Positions 9,221 through 18,750 of a DNA stretch of 64,000 nt are shown in pieces. Each line of letters begins with the position of its first letter. The first letter of the stretch is position 1. The notes under the pieces are model-generated. The model ran no database searches, was not told the DNA's origin, and saw nothing but the letters and a program-made list of their open reading frames with translations. A program made the translations under genes and the position numbers. Where the stretch lies: the NCBI GenBank assembly GCA_965203375.1, contig OZ241886.1, forward strand, positions 434,001 to 498,000, read 5' to 3'. This stretch comes from CATQHS01 sp965203375 (GTDB taxonomy: Bacteria > Actinomycetota > Acidimicrobiia > Acidimicrobiales > Aldehydirespiratoraceae).

Positions 9221-10843
9221 GTGGCCGCCGGTGGTCCAGAAGACGTGAACCTCTACGAGCGGCCCGACGTATACGCCCGAAGGTGGTTCCTGCTGGGGAT
9301 ACTGAGCCTCAGCCTGGTGCTGGTTGTGATGTCGGTCTCGGGCCTCAACGTCGCTTTGCCCGCCCTCCAGCGCGACGTGGGGCTGACCGGCCCGGAGCTG
9401 CAGTGGGTGTTGAACGCCTACGCCATCGCCTTCGGCGGCCTGCTCCTCACCGGCGGGGCCATCGGCGACCGCTACGGCCGCAAGGGCGCCCTGCTGGCCG
9501 GGCTGGGGGTCTTCGGGCTGGGGGCGCTGGCCGGCGGGCTGGCCTCCTCCGCGGCGGTGATCCTGGCCGCTCGGGCGATAATGGGGCTGGGGGCGGCCTT
9601 CGTCATGCCGGCCACGCTGTCGCTGATCGTGGAGATCTTCCCGCCCGCCGAGCGGCCCCGGGCCATCGCGGTGTGGTCCGGCTTCGCGGGCGGCGGGGCG
9701 GCGCTGGGGCCCCTGCTCACCGGCCTTTTCGTGACCGGGTGGTGGTTCGTCCCGGCCTGGGGCTGGGAGGTCGGCGGGTTCATCTACAACGTGCCGGTGG
9801 TGGCGCTGGTCGTGGCCGCGGTGTCGGTGTGGCTGCCCCGGTCCCGCGACCCGCTCACCCCGCCGCTGGACCCGGTCGGGGCCGGGCTGTCCATCGTGGC
9901 CGTCACCGCGGTGGTGTACGCCATCATCGAGGGCCCCGAGCGGGGCTGGACCTCCCCGGCGATAGTGGCCGGGTTCGCGGTGGCCGCCGTCTTCGCCGCC
10001 GCTCTGGTGGCGTGGCAGCGCCGGGCCCGCCATCCGATGCTGCCGCTGGAGCTGTTCGCCGACCGGCGCTTCTCGGTCGGGTCGGCGGTGATCGCCCTGG
10101 TGTTCTTGATAATGATCGGCTTTTGGTTCCTGTTCGCGCTGTACGTGCAGTTCGCGCTGGGCTACAGCGCCCTGCTGGCCGGGCTGTCCACCATGCCCGA
10201 GGCCTCGGCCTCCATGCTGGCCTCGCCGTTCGTGCCGGCGGTGGCCGACAGGCTCGGGTCGCGGCGGACCATGGCGCTGGGGTTCGCCATCCTGGCCGGC
10301 ACCTTCGTGTTCTTCGCCTTTGCCGACTCGGCCACCAGCTACTGGTATCTGCTGGGTCCGCTGATCTTGGCCGGGATCGGGCTGAGCCTGGCCATGATCC
10401 CGGCCACCAACGACATCATGGCCGCCACCCCCTTCGCCAAGGCCGGGGTTGGCTCCGCGGTCAACGACACCTCCCGTGAGCTGGGCGCGGCCCTGGGGAT
10501 AGCCACCCTCGGGGCCCTGTCCACCTCGATCTACCGCAGCAGCGTTGATACCGGCGGGATGCCCGCCGAGCTGGCCGAGCCGGCTGGCGAGTCGGTCGGC
10601 GCGGCCATCGAGGCGGCCCACGCCCTGACCGGGGCGGGACTGCTGGCCGAGTCCGGGGCCCGGGCGGCCGTCGCCGAGGCGGGCCGGGCCTTCAGCGCCG
10701 CCTTCGCCCAGACCATGGCCGTCTCAGCCGTGCTGTCGCTGGTGATCGCGGCCGCCCTGGCCTTGGCCGCCCGGCGTCGGGGCCGTTTGCGGTCCGCCGC
10801 TGCGACCGGCGCCGAGACCGAGCCAGAAGCAGCCGAGCCGTAG
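9221..10843 (+). CDS. DHA2-family (EmrB/QacA) MFS efflux transporter
   Basis: 540 aa with about 14 predicted membrane helices. MFS motif A is present as GAIGDRYGRKG after helix 2, the DHA motif C region as GFAGGGAALGPLLTG, and WVLNAYAIAFGGLLL is a typical DHA2 helix 2. Start is a GTG at 9221; another GTG eight codons in (VNLYERPDV) is equally possible. Such pumps export drugs or metabolites by proton antiport at the inner membrane. It ends 16 bp before the exonuclease-helicase fusion gene and may be co-transcribed with it, although no functional link is known. Confidence 0.9.
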   Translation: MAAGGPEDVNLYERPDVYARRWFLLGILSLSLVLVVMSVSGLNVALPALQRDVGLTGPELQWVLNAYAIAFGGLLLTGGAIGDRYGRKGALLAGLGVFGLGALAGGLASSAAVILAARAIMGLGAAFVMPATLSLIVEIFPPAERPRAIAVWSGFAGGGAALGPLLTGLFVTGWWFVPAWGWEVGGFIYNVPVVALVVAAVSVWLPRSRDPLTPPLDPVGAGLSIVAVTAVVYAIIEGPERGWTSPAIVAGFAVAAVFAAALVAWQRRARHPMLPLELFADRRFSVGSAVIALVFLIMIGFWFLFALYVQFALGYSALLAGLSTMPEASASMLASPFVPAVADRLGSRRTMALGFAILAGTFVFFAFADSATSYWYLLGPLILAGIGLSLAMIPATNDIMAATPFAKAGVGSAVNDTSRELGAALGIATLGALSTSIYRSSVDTGGMPAELAEPAGESVGAAIEAAHALTGAGLLAESGARAAVAEAGRAFSAAFAQTMAVSAVLSLVIAAALALAARRRGRLRSAAATGAETEPEAAEP

Positions 10844-10859
10844 AGGCCGGGGGCGCAGG

Positions 10860-13800
10860 GTGGAGGGCGACTTTCCCGGTCTTTTCGCGGTGGTCGATCT
10901 GGAGACCACGGGCCTGGACTTCGACTCGCCCGACTTCCGGATTACCGAAATCGGGGCCTGCCGTGTCGTCGCTGGCCGGCCCGCGGACACGTTCCAGACG
11001 CTGGTGGCCGACTCCCACGGCTTGGTCGACACCACCCGCCTCCCCGAAGTCGGCCACGACGAGATCCAGTCCGCGCTGGGGGAGGCCCAAGCCCTCGCCG
11101 ATCTGGCTGGCTTCTGCGGGTCGCTGCCGGTAGTGGCCCACAACGGCATCGGCTACGACTTCCCGATCCTGGATCGGGCCGCTGAGCGCATCGGCAAGCC
11201 GCTGGTGGACGGCCCCCGCCTCGACAGCATGGAGCTGGCTCTGCTGGCCTTCCCCCGCTCGGGGAAGTCGATCCAGCCCGACGCCGACGGCGCCTCTCCA
11301 CCCGCTGGCCTCTCCCTGGACGACTTGTGTTCGCAGTTGGGAGTCCCGGCGCCCCAGCCCCGCCATCGGGCCCTGCCCGACGCCGAGGCCACCGCTTCGG
11401 TGGTGATGAAGCTGTTGCAGCTCCTGAACGCCGACCGGCCCGACCGCAACCTGCAGCGCTGGCTGCTGCACCGAGCCAAACACCCCTGGGCCTGGCTGTT
11501 GGCCCCGCCGCCAGCCGAGGCTCCCGCCCTGGCGTCGGCGTTGGCTCCGCCGCCATCGCCCCGAGAGCTGTCTCGCCTCCCCGAGCCGTTCGACCCCACT
11601 GAGTCGGTGGCGCCGCTGGCCGCGGGCGGGGCGCTGGTGAGCCCGCCCGGACGCGGCCACCGGCCCCAGCAGGAGAAGATGGCCCGCGAGGTGGCGGCCG
11701 CGCTGACCGAAGGGCGCACCGCTCTCGTAGAGGCCCCCACCGGGACCGGCAAGACCCTGGCCTATCTGGCGCCCGCGGCGGCGCTGGCCCGGTCCGGCCC
11801 AACCGGGGCCGCGACCGTGGCCGTATCCACCCACACCAAGGTGCTGCAAGACCAAGTGGTGGGCACCCTCGTGGAGCTGGAGGAGACGCTGGGGCCGTTC
11901 AACTGGACCGTGCTCAAAGGGGCCTCCAACTACCTATCCCTGCCTGATCTGGCCGACGAGCTGGAAGAACTGGACGAGGTGGACTCGGCTGGCGCCTGGG
12001 CGCTGGCCGTGGTGGCGGGCTGGGCGGCCCGCACTCCCACCGGCGACTGGGACGACCTGAGCCGCTGGCTCTTGGCCGAGCGGGGCGGCGACTTCGCTGC
12101 CTTGCGCTGGCGCATCTCCTGCGGCGAAGCCCCTGGCATACCGGGCACGGACTTGGAGCGGCTCTGCTTCCACCGGAGGGCCAAAGAGACGTTCTCGGAT
12201 GCCGATCTCGCCGTCGTCAACCATGCCTTGTTGTTGAGCAGCCCCTTCGTCGTCGGCGAGATCACCCATCTGATCTGCGACGAGGCCCATAACCTCGAGG
12301 ACAGCGCCACCGGGGCCCTGGCCGAGGAGGTGTCGCGGCGGTCGTTGGACCGGCTTCTTGAGGTGCTCGGCGGGGCACCCGGCCGTCGGCGTCGGAGGGG
12401 CTTGCTGACCCGCTACCGGGAGTACTGCCGCCGCCTGGGTGACGAGGAATCCATGGAGGAGGGACTGAAGGCGGCCCGCGGTGCTTTGGAGAATGCCCGG
12501 GGTCGAGCCGACGATTTCGGTAAGAGGCTGAGCGACTATGTGCTGAACCGGGCCTCGGTGAGCCCCGAGGACTTGGCCCGCTACGGCGTCGAGCATCGGA
12601 TCAAGCCCGGCCTCGACGTGCGCAGCGGCGACTGGCAGCCGGTGCGGAGATCCGGCGAGGCGCTGGCGGCGGCCCTAGCCGAGATCGTCGATTGCCTCGA
12701 CCGCCTAACCGTCCCCGGCCCGGCCGATCCGGCCGATTTCTCGGCTCGGCGTCGGCGCCGACTGGAAACCCACATCGCCCGGGCTGGCAAGGAACTGCGT
12801 CAGTCGTCTTGGAGTATCCGGGCCGGCGTCTGGGCGGCCGGTGGCGCCGAGATGGTGACCGTGGCCGAACTGCCCCCCGATCCGCCTGCCACTGCGGACG
12901 GTGAACCGGCCCGAGCCGCGGCTCCGACGGGCCCAGTCGGCGATCCGGCCCGAATTCCGTCCCCGGCTGGTCCGGCCGAAACCTCGACACCCGCCGCCGC
13001 TTCGACCCGTCGGGAGTGGGCGCTGCGGCGGCTGCCCATCGACGTGTCCGGGACGCTGCGCTCGCTGTGGGGGTCCATGAGCGCCGCGGTGCTCACCTCG
13101 GCGACGCTGCGGGTCAACGGCAGCTTCGCCCACATGGCCGACCGGCTGGGCGTCACCGCCGCCAACCCTCTGGCTCTGCCCAGCCCGTTCGAGCACCTGG
13201 CTCGGAACCAGTTGGTCGTGCTGCCCGGCCATCTGCCCCTGCCGTCGGGATCGCTGCTGGACGAGATGGGCGAAGCCGTCGCCGCCGAGCTGGCCCGCCT
13301 GTTCGTCTTGGCCGGAGGCGGGGGCATGGGCCTGTTCACCGCCCGCCGCCGGATGTTGCAGTCCCGCGACCACCTGCGGCCCCTGCTGGCCGGCCGGGGC
13401 ATCGAGGTCCTGTGCCAGGGCGACCAGGCCTCCATGAAGCTGATCGAGGCGATGCGGGACCGGGCCTCCAGTTGCCTGCTGGGAACCAGCTCGTTCTGGG
13501 AGGGGGTGGACGTGCCGGGCGAGGCCCTCCGGCTTCTGGCCATCGAGAAGCTGCCCTTCCCCCGCTTCAACGACCCGCTCACCGCGGCTCGCATGGATGC
13601 GGTGGAACTGGCGGGCAAGGACCGGTTCAGGGACTATCTGGTGCCCCGAGCCGTGCTGGCCTTCGCCCAGGGCGCGGGGCGGCTGATCCGCACTGAGCAT
13701 GACCGGGGCGTGCTGGTGGTGCTGGACAAGCGCCTGCGCCTCCCCCTGTCCTACAGCCAGGTCTTCCTGGACGCCCTGCCCGGCTACGACGAGGACAGGG

Positions 13801-16025
13801 TGGTGCGGCCGGCGTTACCGGAGGAGGGATACCGGGCCATAGCCGAGCACCTGGGCCGGCCTTGGGACGACCGCGTAGCGGCCGATCTGGACGGGCTTCC
13901 GCCGCCGGCAGGCGGGGCGCACGACTTCTCCGACCTTCGGCTCGACGCCGCTCAGCGCTGCGACTTGAGCTTGATCCGAGAGCGCCTTGAAGCCGTCCGG
14001 GAGCGCATGGGCATCGCGGACTGGCGGCCCCGGCAGCGGGAGCTGATGGAGAAGATCCTGACGGGGGAAGGTACCGATGTGCTGGCGGTGCTGCCCACCG
14101 GCAGTGGCAAGTCGCTGATCTACCAGATCCCGGCCGCGCTGCTGCCCGGCGTGACCCTGGTCACCTCGCCCCTGATCGCCCTGATGCGCGATCAGGCCGA
14201 GGGGATGCGCCGACGCGGCCACCGCTGGGTGGCCGCCCTCCACGCCGGGCAGACTCAGACCGAGCAGAACGAGATCCTCAAAGGGGTGCGCTCCGGCCTC
14301 TACCGGCTGCTGTACGTCTCCCCCGAGCGGCTCTGGAAGACCGGCTTCCGCCAGGCCATGCAAGGCGTGGAGGTGAGCCTGGTCGTGGTGGACGAGGCTC
14401 ACTGCGTGTCCCAGTGGGGCCACAACTTCAGGCCGGAGTACCTCAGGATCTCCGACGCCGTCTCCGCCATCCGGGAAGCCGGGGCCGGGCGCCCTCCCAT
14501 CGCCGCCCTCACCGCCACCGCCACCGCCCAGACCCTCGACGACATCACCGCCGAGCTGGGGCTGGAACTCGGCGACGACGGGATCGTCGCCCGCAGCCCG
14601 GATCGTCCCGAGCTGCGCTACTGCGTAAAGAAGTGCGAATCTGTCGGGGAACGGCCACGCCGGGTGTTGGAGGTGCTGCGGGCGTTCCGAGACCGACCCG
14701 CCATCGTCTACGTGCCCAGGCGCAACGACACCGTGTACTTCGCCAGCCTGCTGCGGGCCGACGGGCACTCGGCTCTGGCCTACCACGGGGGCATGGACGC
14801 CCAGTTGCGGGCCCGCACCGAGGAGGCGTTCGCTGTCGGCGAGGTCGGCGTCATCGTGAGCACCAACGCCTTCGGGCTGGGGGTGGACAAGCCCGATGTG
14901 GCGCTGGTGCTGCATCTGGAGATGCCCCGGTCCATCGAGGACTACGTGCAGGAGACCGGCCGGGCCGCCAGGGGGGCCTCGGACAGGACCGGTCCGGCGG
15001 TCGGGACCTGCGTGCTGCTGAGCACCACCGGGGACTGCCGCATCCACAGGCACTTCGTGAAGAGCGCCGCCCCCGACATCGATGTCGTCCGCCGGGTGTG
15101 GGAGAGCCTGCCCGGCCGCGGCCGGGGCACCCCGGCCGAGATGGCCCGCCGGGCGGGCTGCGACGAGGACGAGGTCGACCCGGCTCTGCTGTACCTGGAG
15201 ATCCACGGCCCGGTTCGCCGCCTCCCTGATGCCGTCCGGCGCTGCATCGTGATCGTGCCCCGCGACTGGCGGAACCGGGCGAACTCCGCGGACTGGCCCC
15301 CCGACCGGGGTAGTCGTCTGGCCGAGGCCGTGGCAGAGGCGACGCGCTTTGGCGCTGAGCCCTTCGACCTTCAAGGGCTTTGCCGGGTCAAGTCCTGGGA
15401 TTTCGACGAGACCGAGGAACTGCTGTTCGCCGCCGAGCGGGACGAGATCCTCGCTGTTCGAGTGATCGAGTACGCCATCGCCGTCGCCGTGGATGCCGAC
15501 CGGGAACCGGACTGGGACTCCATCAAGCAATCTCTCGCCCGACAACGGGAACAGGCCTCGGAGAGATCGCAGCAAGCCAAGGCCTTCGCCCGCAACCGGA
15601 GAGACTGCCGCCGGAACTTGATGCTCGCCTACTTGGGTGCCGACGAGGTGGCCGAACCCTGCGGGTCCTGCGACGTGTGCAACCCCGGTTTGCCCCGGCC
15701 CTGGCAGGACCACCAGATCACGGGCGAGCAGATCGCTGAGGCTGTCCCGATCGAGCCGGTGATTGAAGCCCTGCTGAAGGATCTGGGTGGGGCGCGATAC
15801 TCGAAGCGCAACGTGCTGCGAACCCTCACCGGTGCCTCCGGTCCCTTCGAGCTGCCCGAGGAGCTGAAGTCGCATCGGCTCCACGGCTGTCTGGCCCACT
15901 GCGGCTGGCGCCAAGTGGAGGAAGCGCTGGAGAAGATGATCGCCGCCGGAAAGGTCGAGGAGGTTGAAGTCCCGGCCGATCCCGACAGCGAGCGAGCCGA
16001 GTACGTTTCGCTGCGGCTGGCGTGA
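10860..16025 (+). CDS. DEDDh exonuclease - DinG-type helicase - RecQ helicase triple fusion
   Basis: 1721 aa, GTG start. Residues about 8-175 are a DnaQ-like exonuclease with all three Exo motifs (VVDLETTGLD; HNGIGYDFPIL; HRALPDAEA, i.e. HX4D). Residues about 265-1000 are an XPD/DinG-type SF2 helicase: Walker A TGTGKT near 295, DEAH near 475, QGAGRLIR near 940. Only two Cys (SCGEAPG, RLCFHRR) lie where four iron-sulfur Cys are usual, so the cluster is probably absent, as in Gram-positive exonuclease-DinG proteins. From about 1050 follows RecQ: TGSGKS near 1080, DEAHCVSQWGHNFRPEYL near 1178, QETGRAARGA near 1365, and the zinc-binding Cys set ending CGSCDVC near 1600. A winged-helix-like tail follows. 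All motor and nuclease motifs look intact, so one polypeptide should unwind in two modes and degrade DNA. Role in repair or anti-phage defence is inference. Confidence 0.92.
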   Translation: MEGDFPGLFAVVDLETTGLDFDSPDFRITEIGACRVVAGRPADTFQTLVADSHGLVDTTRLPEVGHDEIQSALGEAQALADLAGFCGSLPVVAHNGIGYDFPILDRAAERIGKPLVDGPRLDSMELALLAFPRSGKSIQPDADGASPPAGLSLDDLCSQLGVPAPQPRHRALPDAEATASVVMKLLQLLNADRPDRNLQRWLLHRAKHPWAWLLAPPPAEAPALASALAPPPSPRELSRLPEPFDPTESVAPLAAGGALVSPPGRGHRPQQEKMAREVAAALTEGRTALVEAPTGTGKTLAYLAPAAALARSGPTGAATVAVSTHTKVLQDQVVGTLVELEETLGPFNWTVLKGASNYLSLPDLADELEELDEVDSAGAWALAVVAGWAARTPTGDWDDLSRWLLAERGGDFAALRWRISCGEAPGIPGTDLERLCFHRRAKETFSDADLAVVNHALLLSSPFVVGEITHLICDEAHNLEDSATGALAEEVSRRSLDRLLEVLGGAPGRRRRRGLLTRYREYCRRLGDEESMEEGLKAARGALENARGRADDFGKRLSDYVLNRASVSPEDLARYGVEHRIKPGLDVRSGDWQPVRRSGEALAAALAEIVDCLDRLTVPGPADPADFSARRRRRLETHIARAGKELRQSSWSIRAGVWAAGGAEMVTVAELPPDPPATADGEPARAAAPTGPVGDPARIPSPAGPAETSTPAAASTRREWALRRLPIDVSGTLRSLWGSMSAAVLTSATLRVNGSFAHMADRLGVTAANPLALPSPFEHLARNQLVVLPGHLPLPSGSLLDEMGEAVAAELARLFVLAGGGGMGLFTARRRMLQSRDHLRPLLAGRGIEVLCQGDQASMKLIEAMRDRASSCLLGTSSFWEGVDVPGEALRLLAIEKLPFPRFNDPLTAARMDAVELAGKDRFRDYLVPRAVLAFAQGAGRLIRTEHDRGVLVVLDKRLRLPLSYSQVFLDALPGYDEDRVVRPALPEEGYRAIAEHLGRPWDDRVAADLDGLPPPAGGAHDFSDLRLDAAQRCDLSLIRERLEAVRERMGIADWRPRQRELMEKILTGEGTDVLAVLPTGSGKSLIYQIPAALLPGVTLVTSPLIALMRDQAEGMRRRGHRWVAALHAGQTQTEQNEILKGVRSGLYRLLYVSPERLWKTGFRQAMQGVEVSLVVVDEAHCVSQWGHNFRPEYLRISDAVSAIREAGAGRPPIAALTATATAQTLDDITAELGLELGDDGIVARSPDRPELRYCVKKCESVGERPRRVLEVLRAFRDRPAIVYVPRRNDTVYFASLLRADGHSALAYHGGMDAQLRARTEEAFAVGEVGVIVSTNAFGLGVDKPDVALVLHLEMPRSIEDYVQETGRAARGASDRTGPAVGTCVLLSTTGDCRIHRHFVKSAAPDIDVVRRVWESLPGRGRGTPAEMARRAGCDEDEVDPALLYLEIHGPVRRLPDAVRRCIVIVPRDWRNRANSADWPPDRGSRLAEAVAEATRFGAEPFDLQGLCRVKSWDFDETEELLFAAERDEILAVRVIEYAIAVAVDADREPDWDSIKQSLARQREQASERSQQAKAFARNRRDCRRNLMLAYLGADEVAEPCGSCDVCNPGLPRPWQDHQITGEQIAEAVPIEPVIEALLKDLGGARYSKRNVLRTLTGASGPFELPEELKSHRLHGCLAHCGWRQVEEALEKMIAAGKVEEVEVPADPDSERAEYVSLRLA

Positions 16026-16155
16026 GGAAGCGAGGATCGCCAGCCGCCCCGACGGCGAGCGAGCCGAGTAGGTTTTGCTGCGGTTGCCGTGAGGAAGCGA
16101 GGATCGCCAGCCGCCCCGACGGTGGGCGAGCCGGGTAGGTTTCGCTGCGGCTGGC
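15983..16155. repeat. 67-bp tandem repeat (about 2.6 copies) at the end of the helicase fusion gene
   Basis: A 67-bp unit beginning GTGAGGAAGCGAGGATCGCC starts at 16022 and again at 16089. Its 3' part (GCGAGCGAGCCGAGTA...CTGCGGCTGGC) is also the last 39 bp of the coding region from 15983. The first unit starts at the gene's stop codon, so the gene terminus itself has been copied twice into the gap before the next helicase gene. The 16026-16174 gap is otherwise empty. Confidence 0.85.
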
Positions 16156-16174
16156 CTGACGACGGGCGGAGACC

Positions 16175-18013
16175 ATGGCCTACCTCATTCCCGAGAACCT
16201 GGCGTCGCGCAGCGATGTCCCGGCCCGGATCGGGTCGGTGGCTGCGGCCCTACGCGACCAGTTGCCTGACAACGTCACCGTCTGGCTGGAGCACACGAGC
16301 CGCGAACGGCTCGCTTTGGACTTGGCCGACGCCGACGCGAATCAGCCCGATTTTCATCTTGCCGCCGCCTTGCCCCGGCACGGGTTGTTGCTCATGGACG
16401 TGCTGGAGGGCGGTCGGAGGGCTCTGGCTCAGCGCAAGCGGCTGGAGATTGACGCCGGTCGGGTCGAGGACGCGACTAGACGCCTGAGGGAGGCGAACCG
16501 CCCGGCGCTGGACCGGCTCGATAAGCGCGACATTCCGGCGGTGGCGGTCTGCGTCGCCCCCCATGTGCCCCGCCGGTCCGCGACCCTCGTTGACCGGTCA
16601 GGGCCGCCGGTGCTGTTCTCCGAGGACATGACCGGGCTGGTGGCGGCCATTGATGAGTTGTTCGCCCGTCACGGGTCCGCCGCCGAGGGAACGGGAGGCA
16701 CTGGCCCCGTCAACCTGCTGGCTGCGTCTCCGGCGGTCACCCATAAGGCCATCCAGGCCGCTCTGCACCCCGAGTTGGTCATCACCGACGAACGCCGGCC
16801 TCCCGAGCAGGGCCGTTTGGCTCTGCGCCAGATGCTCGAACCCGACGACTCCGAGACCATCAAGGTCTTGGACCGCCAACAGGAGCGACTGGCCCGGTGG
16901 ATGGGCGACGGCTATCGAGTCGTCAAGGGCGTGGCCGGAAGCGGCAAGACCTTGGTGCTGCTGTGCCGGGCCCGGCTGATCGCCAAGACCCAGCCCCGGT
17001 GGCGGGTGCTGCTGACCTGCTTCAATCGGGTGCTGGCCGACGAGCTGGGCCGTCAGCTCAGAGAAATGGACGAGGGGCTGGGCAACGTCACAGTCAAGAA
17101 CATTGACCGCTTGCCCACTGACCTGTGCGACGAGGTTCACCGGCGGGGCGGAAGGCTGACGCTGCCGGGCGATGACTACGAAGGGCGGATCTCGGCCTGC
17201 CTCGACCACTTGCTCTCCGACGAAGAGTCGGCCTTGTTCGACGCCGTGCTGGTGGATGAGTCTCAGGACTTCGACCCCCACCGGCTGGAGCTGGCCTGGC
17301 GGCTGCTCAAACCGGGACGGACTCATTTCGTGGTGGCCCGCGACGCGGCCCAGAACGTGTACCGGAGGCCTAACTGGATTCCGCCCGAAACCTCCGGCCG
17401 GGGCCGCACCTCCATCCTGGACCAGAACTACCGCAACACCGAGGAGATTCTGCGGACGGCTCTGGCCCTGCTCGACAGCGGCGACGGGCAGGATCGGGCC
17501 GGCGACCCCGAGACGGCCGACGTGATCATCCCGCCCCGGTCGGCGCTGCGCCACGGTAAGCCGCCAGATCTGATCTACACCCCTTCGAGCGACGAGGTCC
17601 GGGTGGCGTGCAATCGGATCGAGGGGCTCAAAACCGGCGGGTTCTGCTGGAATGACATCGCCGTGCTGTGCGGCAACGGCAAGCTCCAGGCCCGGTACGC
17701 GGCCGAACTCAGCAGGCGAGGCGTCCCCAACATCAACCTCGCCTACCGCAAGAATCGAAACACCGTCGGCCTAGAGGCCGCCGACCGGGTGCTGGTCGCC
17801 TCCCTGCGCCTGCTCAAGGGCCTGGAGTTCCCCCATGTGTTCCTGTCCGGGCTGTCCGAGATCGCTCTGGGCGACGACGAGCACTACGACACCACGGCCC
17901 GACGGGCACTCTATGTGGCCATGACCCGAGCCACCACCCATCTGATAGTCATGGTCAACGGCGACGAGCCCTACAGCCGCGACCTCCAGAGAGCCATCGA
18001 CAGCCTCCGCTAA
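16175..18013 (+). CDS. UvrD/Rep-like SF1 helicase with NERD-like N-terminal region
   Basis: 612 aa, ATG start with GGAG 5 nt upstream. Residues about 250-600 hold a superfamily 1 helicase: Walker A KGVAGSGKT near 251-259, Walker B VDESQDFDPHRL near 360, the Q/R motif LDQNYRNTEEIL, KGLEFPHVFLSGL near 547 and YVAMTRATTHLIVMV near 578. It is short for UvrD, so the 1B/2B insertions are reduced. The first 250 residues are separate. PDFHLAAALPRHGLLLMDV resembles the core strand pair of NERD (PD-D/EXK) nuclease domains, but the usual E-x-K is D-V-L, so nuclease activity is doubtful. It follows the DinG-RecQ fusion on the same strand after 149 bp of repeat, suggesting a DNA-processing pair. Confidence 0.85.
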   Translation: MAYLIPENLASRSDVPARIGSVAAALRDQLPDNVTVWLEHTSRERLALDLADADANQPDFHLAAALPRHGLLLMDVLEGGRRALAQRKRLEIDAGRVEDATRRLREANRPALDRLDKRDIPAVAVCVAPHVPRRSATLVDRSGPPVLFSEDMTGLVAAIDELFARHGSAAEGTGGTGPVNLLAASPAVTHKAIQAALHPELVITDERRPPEQGRLALRQMLEPDDSETIKVLDRQQERLARWMGDGYRVVKGVAGSGKTLVLLCRARLIAKTQPRWRVLLTCFNRVLADELGRQLREMDEGLGNVTVKNIDRLPTDLCDEVHRRGGRLTLPGDDYEGRISACLDHLLSDEESALFDAVLVDESQDFDPHRLELAWRLLKPGRTHFVVARDAAQNVYRRPNWIPPETSGRGRTSILDQNYRNTEEILRTALALLDSGDGQDRAGDPETADVIIPPRSALRHGKPPDLIYTPSSDEVRVACNRIEGLKTGGFCWNDIAVLCGNGKLQARYAAELSRRGVPNINLAYRKNRNTVGLEAADRVLVASLRLLKGLEFPHVFLSGLSEIALGDDEHYDTTARRALYVAMTRATTHLIVMVNGDEPYSRDLQRAIDSLR

Positions 18014-18083
18014 CCCCCTACAAGTACATGGCGTTACATGGTGTCAAGCAGAAGCCGCACACCGACCCTCCGGCGCTGACCCC

Positions 18084-18497
18084 TCAATCAGCGTCGGTCC
18101 AGATGTCGTCGCGGAGTCGCTTCGCCCGCTCGGCGGCCAGGCTCTCGGCTTTGGCAGCCGCGGCGGCCCTCACGTCGCGTCGGCGCGGCCGCACGGGTTT
18201 CACTGCCCCGCGTGCCACCAGCGCCCCTTTGGCCTCGGCCGCTTCTCTGGCCTGGTTTTGATTCTTGGCGTACATGAAAGCCGGCAGCGACACCGCGATC
18301 CATCCGACCGGTCCGCAGAACAGGCCGATCACGCCCGCCGTGACAGCGAGGCTTTGGCGGCCCCGATGTCTGCGCTTGGCTTCGTCCAGCCGGATCAACT
18401 CAGCCTCTGAGGCGGCCCGAGTCCGCTCGGCGGTCAGCTCGGCCCGGGCCTCTTCCATCAGGTGCCTGCGCTCGGCTCTGCGCTCCGACCGGTTCAT
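18084..18497 (-). CDS. small membrane protein with charged coiled-coil ends
   Basis: 137 aa, ATG start. A very basic/acidic N-terminal helix (about residues 1-48, Arg/Glu-rich) is followed by one long or two short hydrophobic segments (SLAVTAGVIGLFCGPVGWIAVSLPAFMYA) and an Ala/Lys/Arg-rich helical C-terminus. No family recognised. The gene converges on the UvrD-like helicase gene with about 70 bp between stops. It could be a short phage-type or cell-envelope adaptor, but nothing in the sequence settles it. Confidence 0.55.
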   Translation of the reverse strand: MNRSERRAERRHLMEEARAELTAERTRAASEAELIRLDEAKRRHRGRQSLAVTAGVIGLFCGPVGWIAVSLPAFMYAKNQNQAREAAEAKGALVARGAVKPVRPRRRDVRAAAAAKAESLAAERAKRLRDDIWTDAD

Positions 18498-18750
18498 CTC
18501 GGCGTCATTTCTGGCTGTCCCTTCGGGCTCGACTTGGCCTCGGAGCCGCTAGCCACCGTTCGCGCTGGCCCGGTTAGGCGCGGCGAAGCGCCAACCTATC
18601 TTCCCCGTGTGACAGCGATCCGGCTCCGCGGCGTCGTCGTTCTGCTGGACCGCTCCCGGCCTGAGCCGTATTTCGGATGGATTCAAAGAAATTTCAGAAA
18701 ATATCAAGATAATGGGTGTGATTGTCTCACCGATGGTGTAGAGTGATCGT

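Noticed and set aside
13815..15914. 699-codon minus-strand frame under the RecQ part of the helicase fusion
   Set aside because: Composition typical of an antisense shadow; the plus strand carries complete RecQ motifs.
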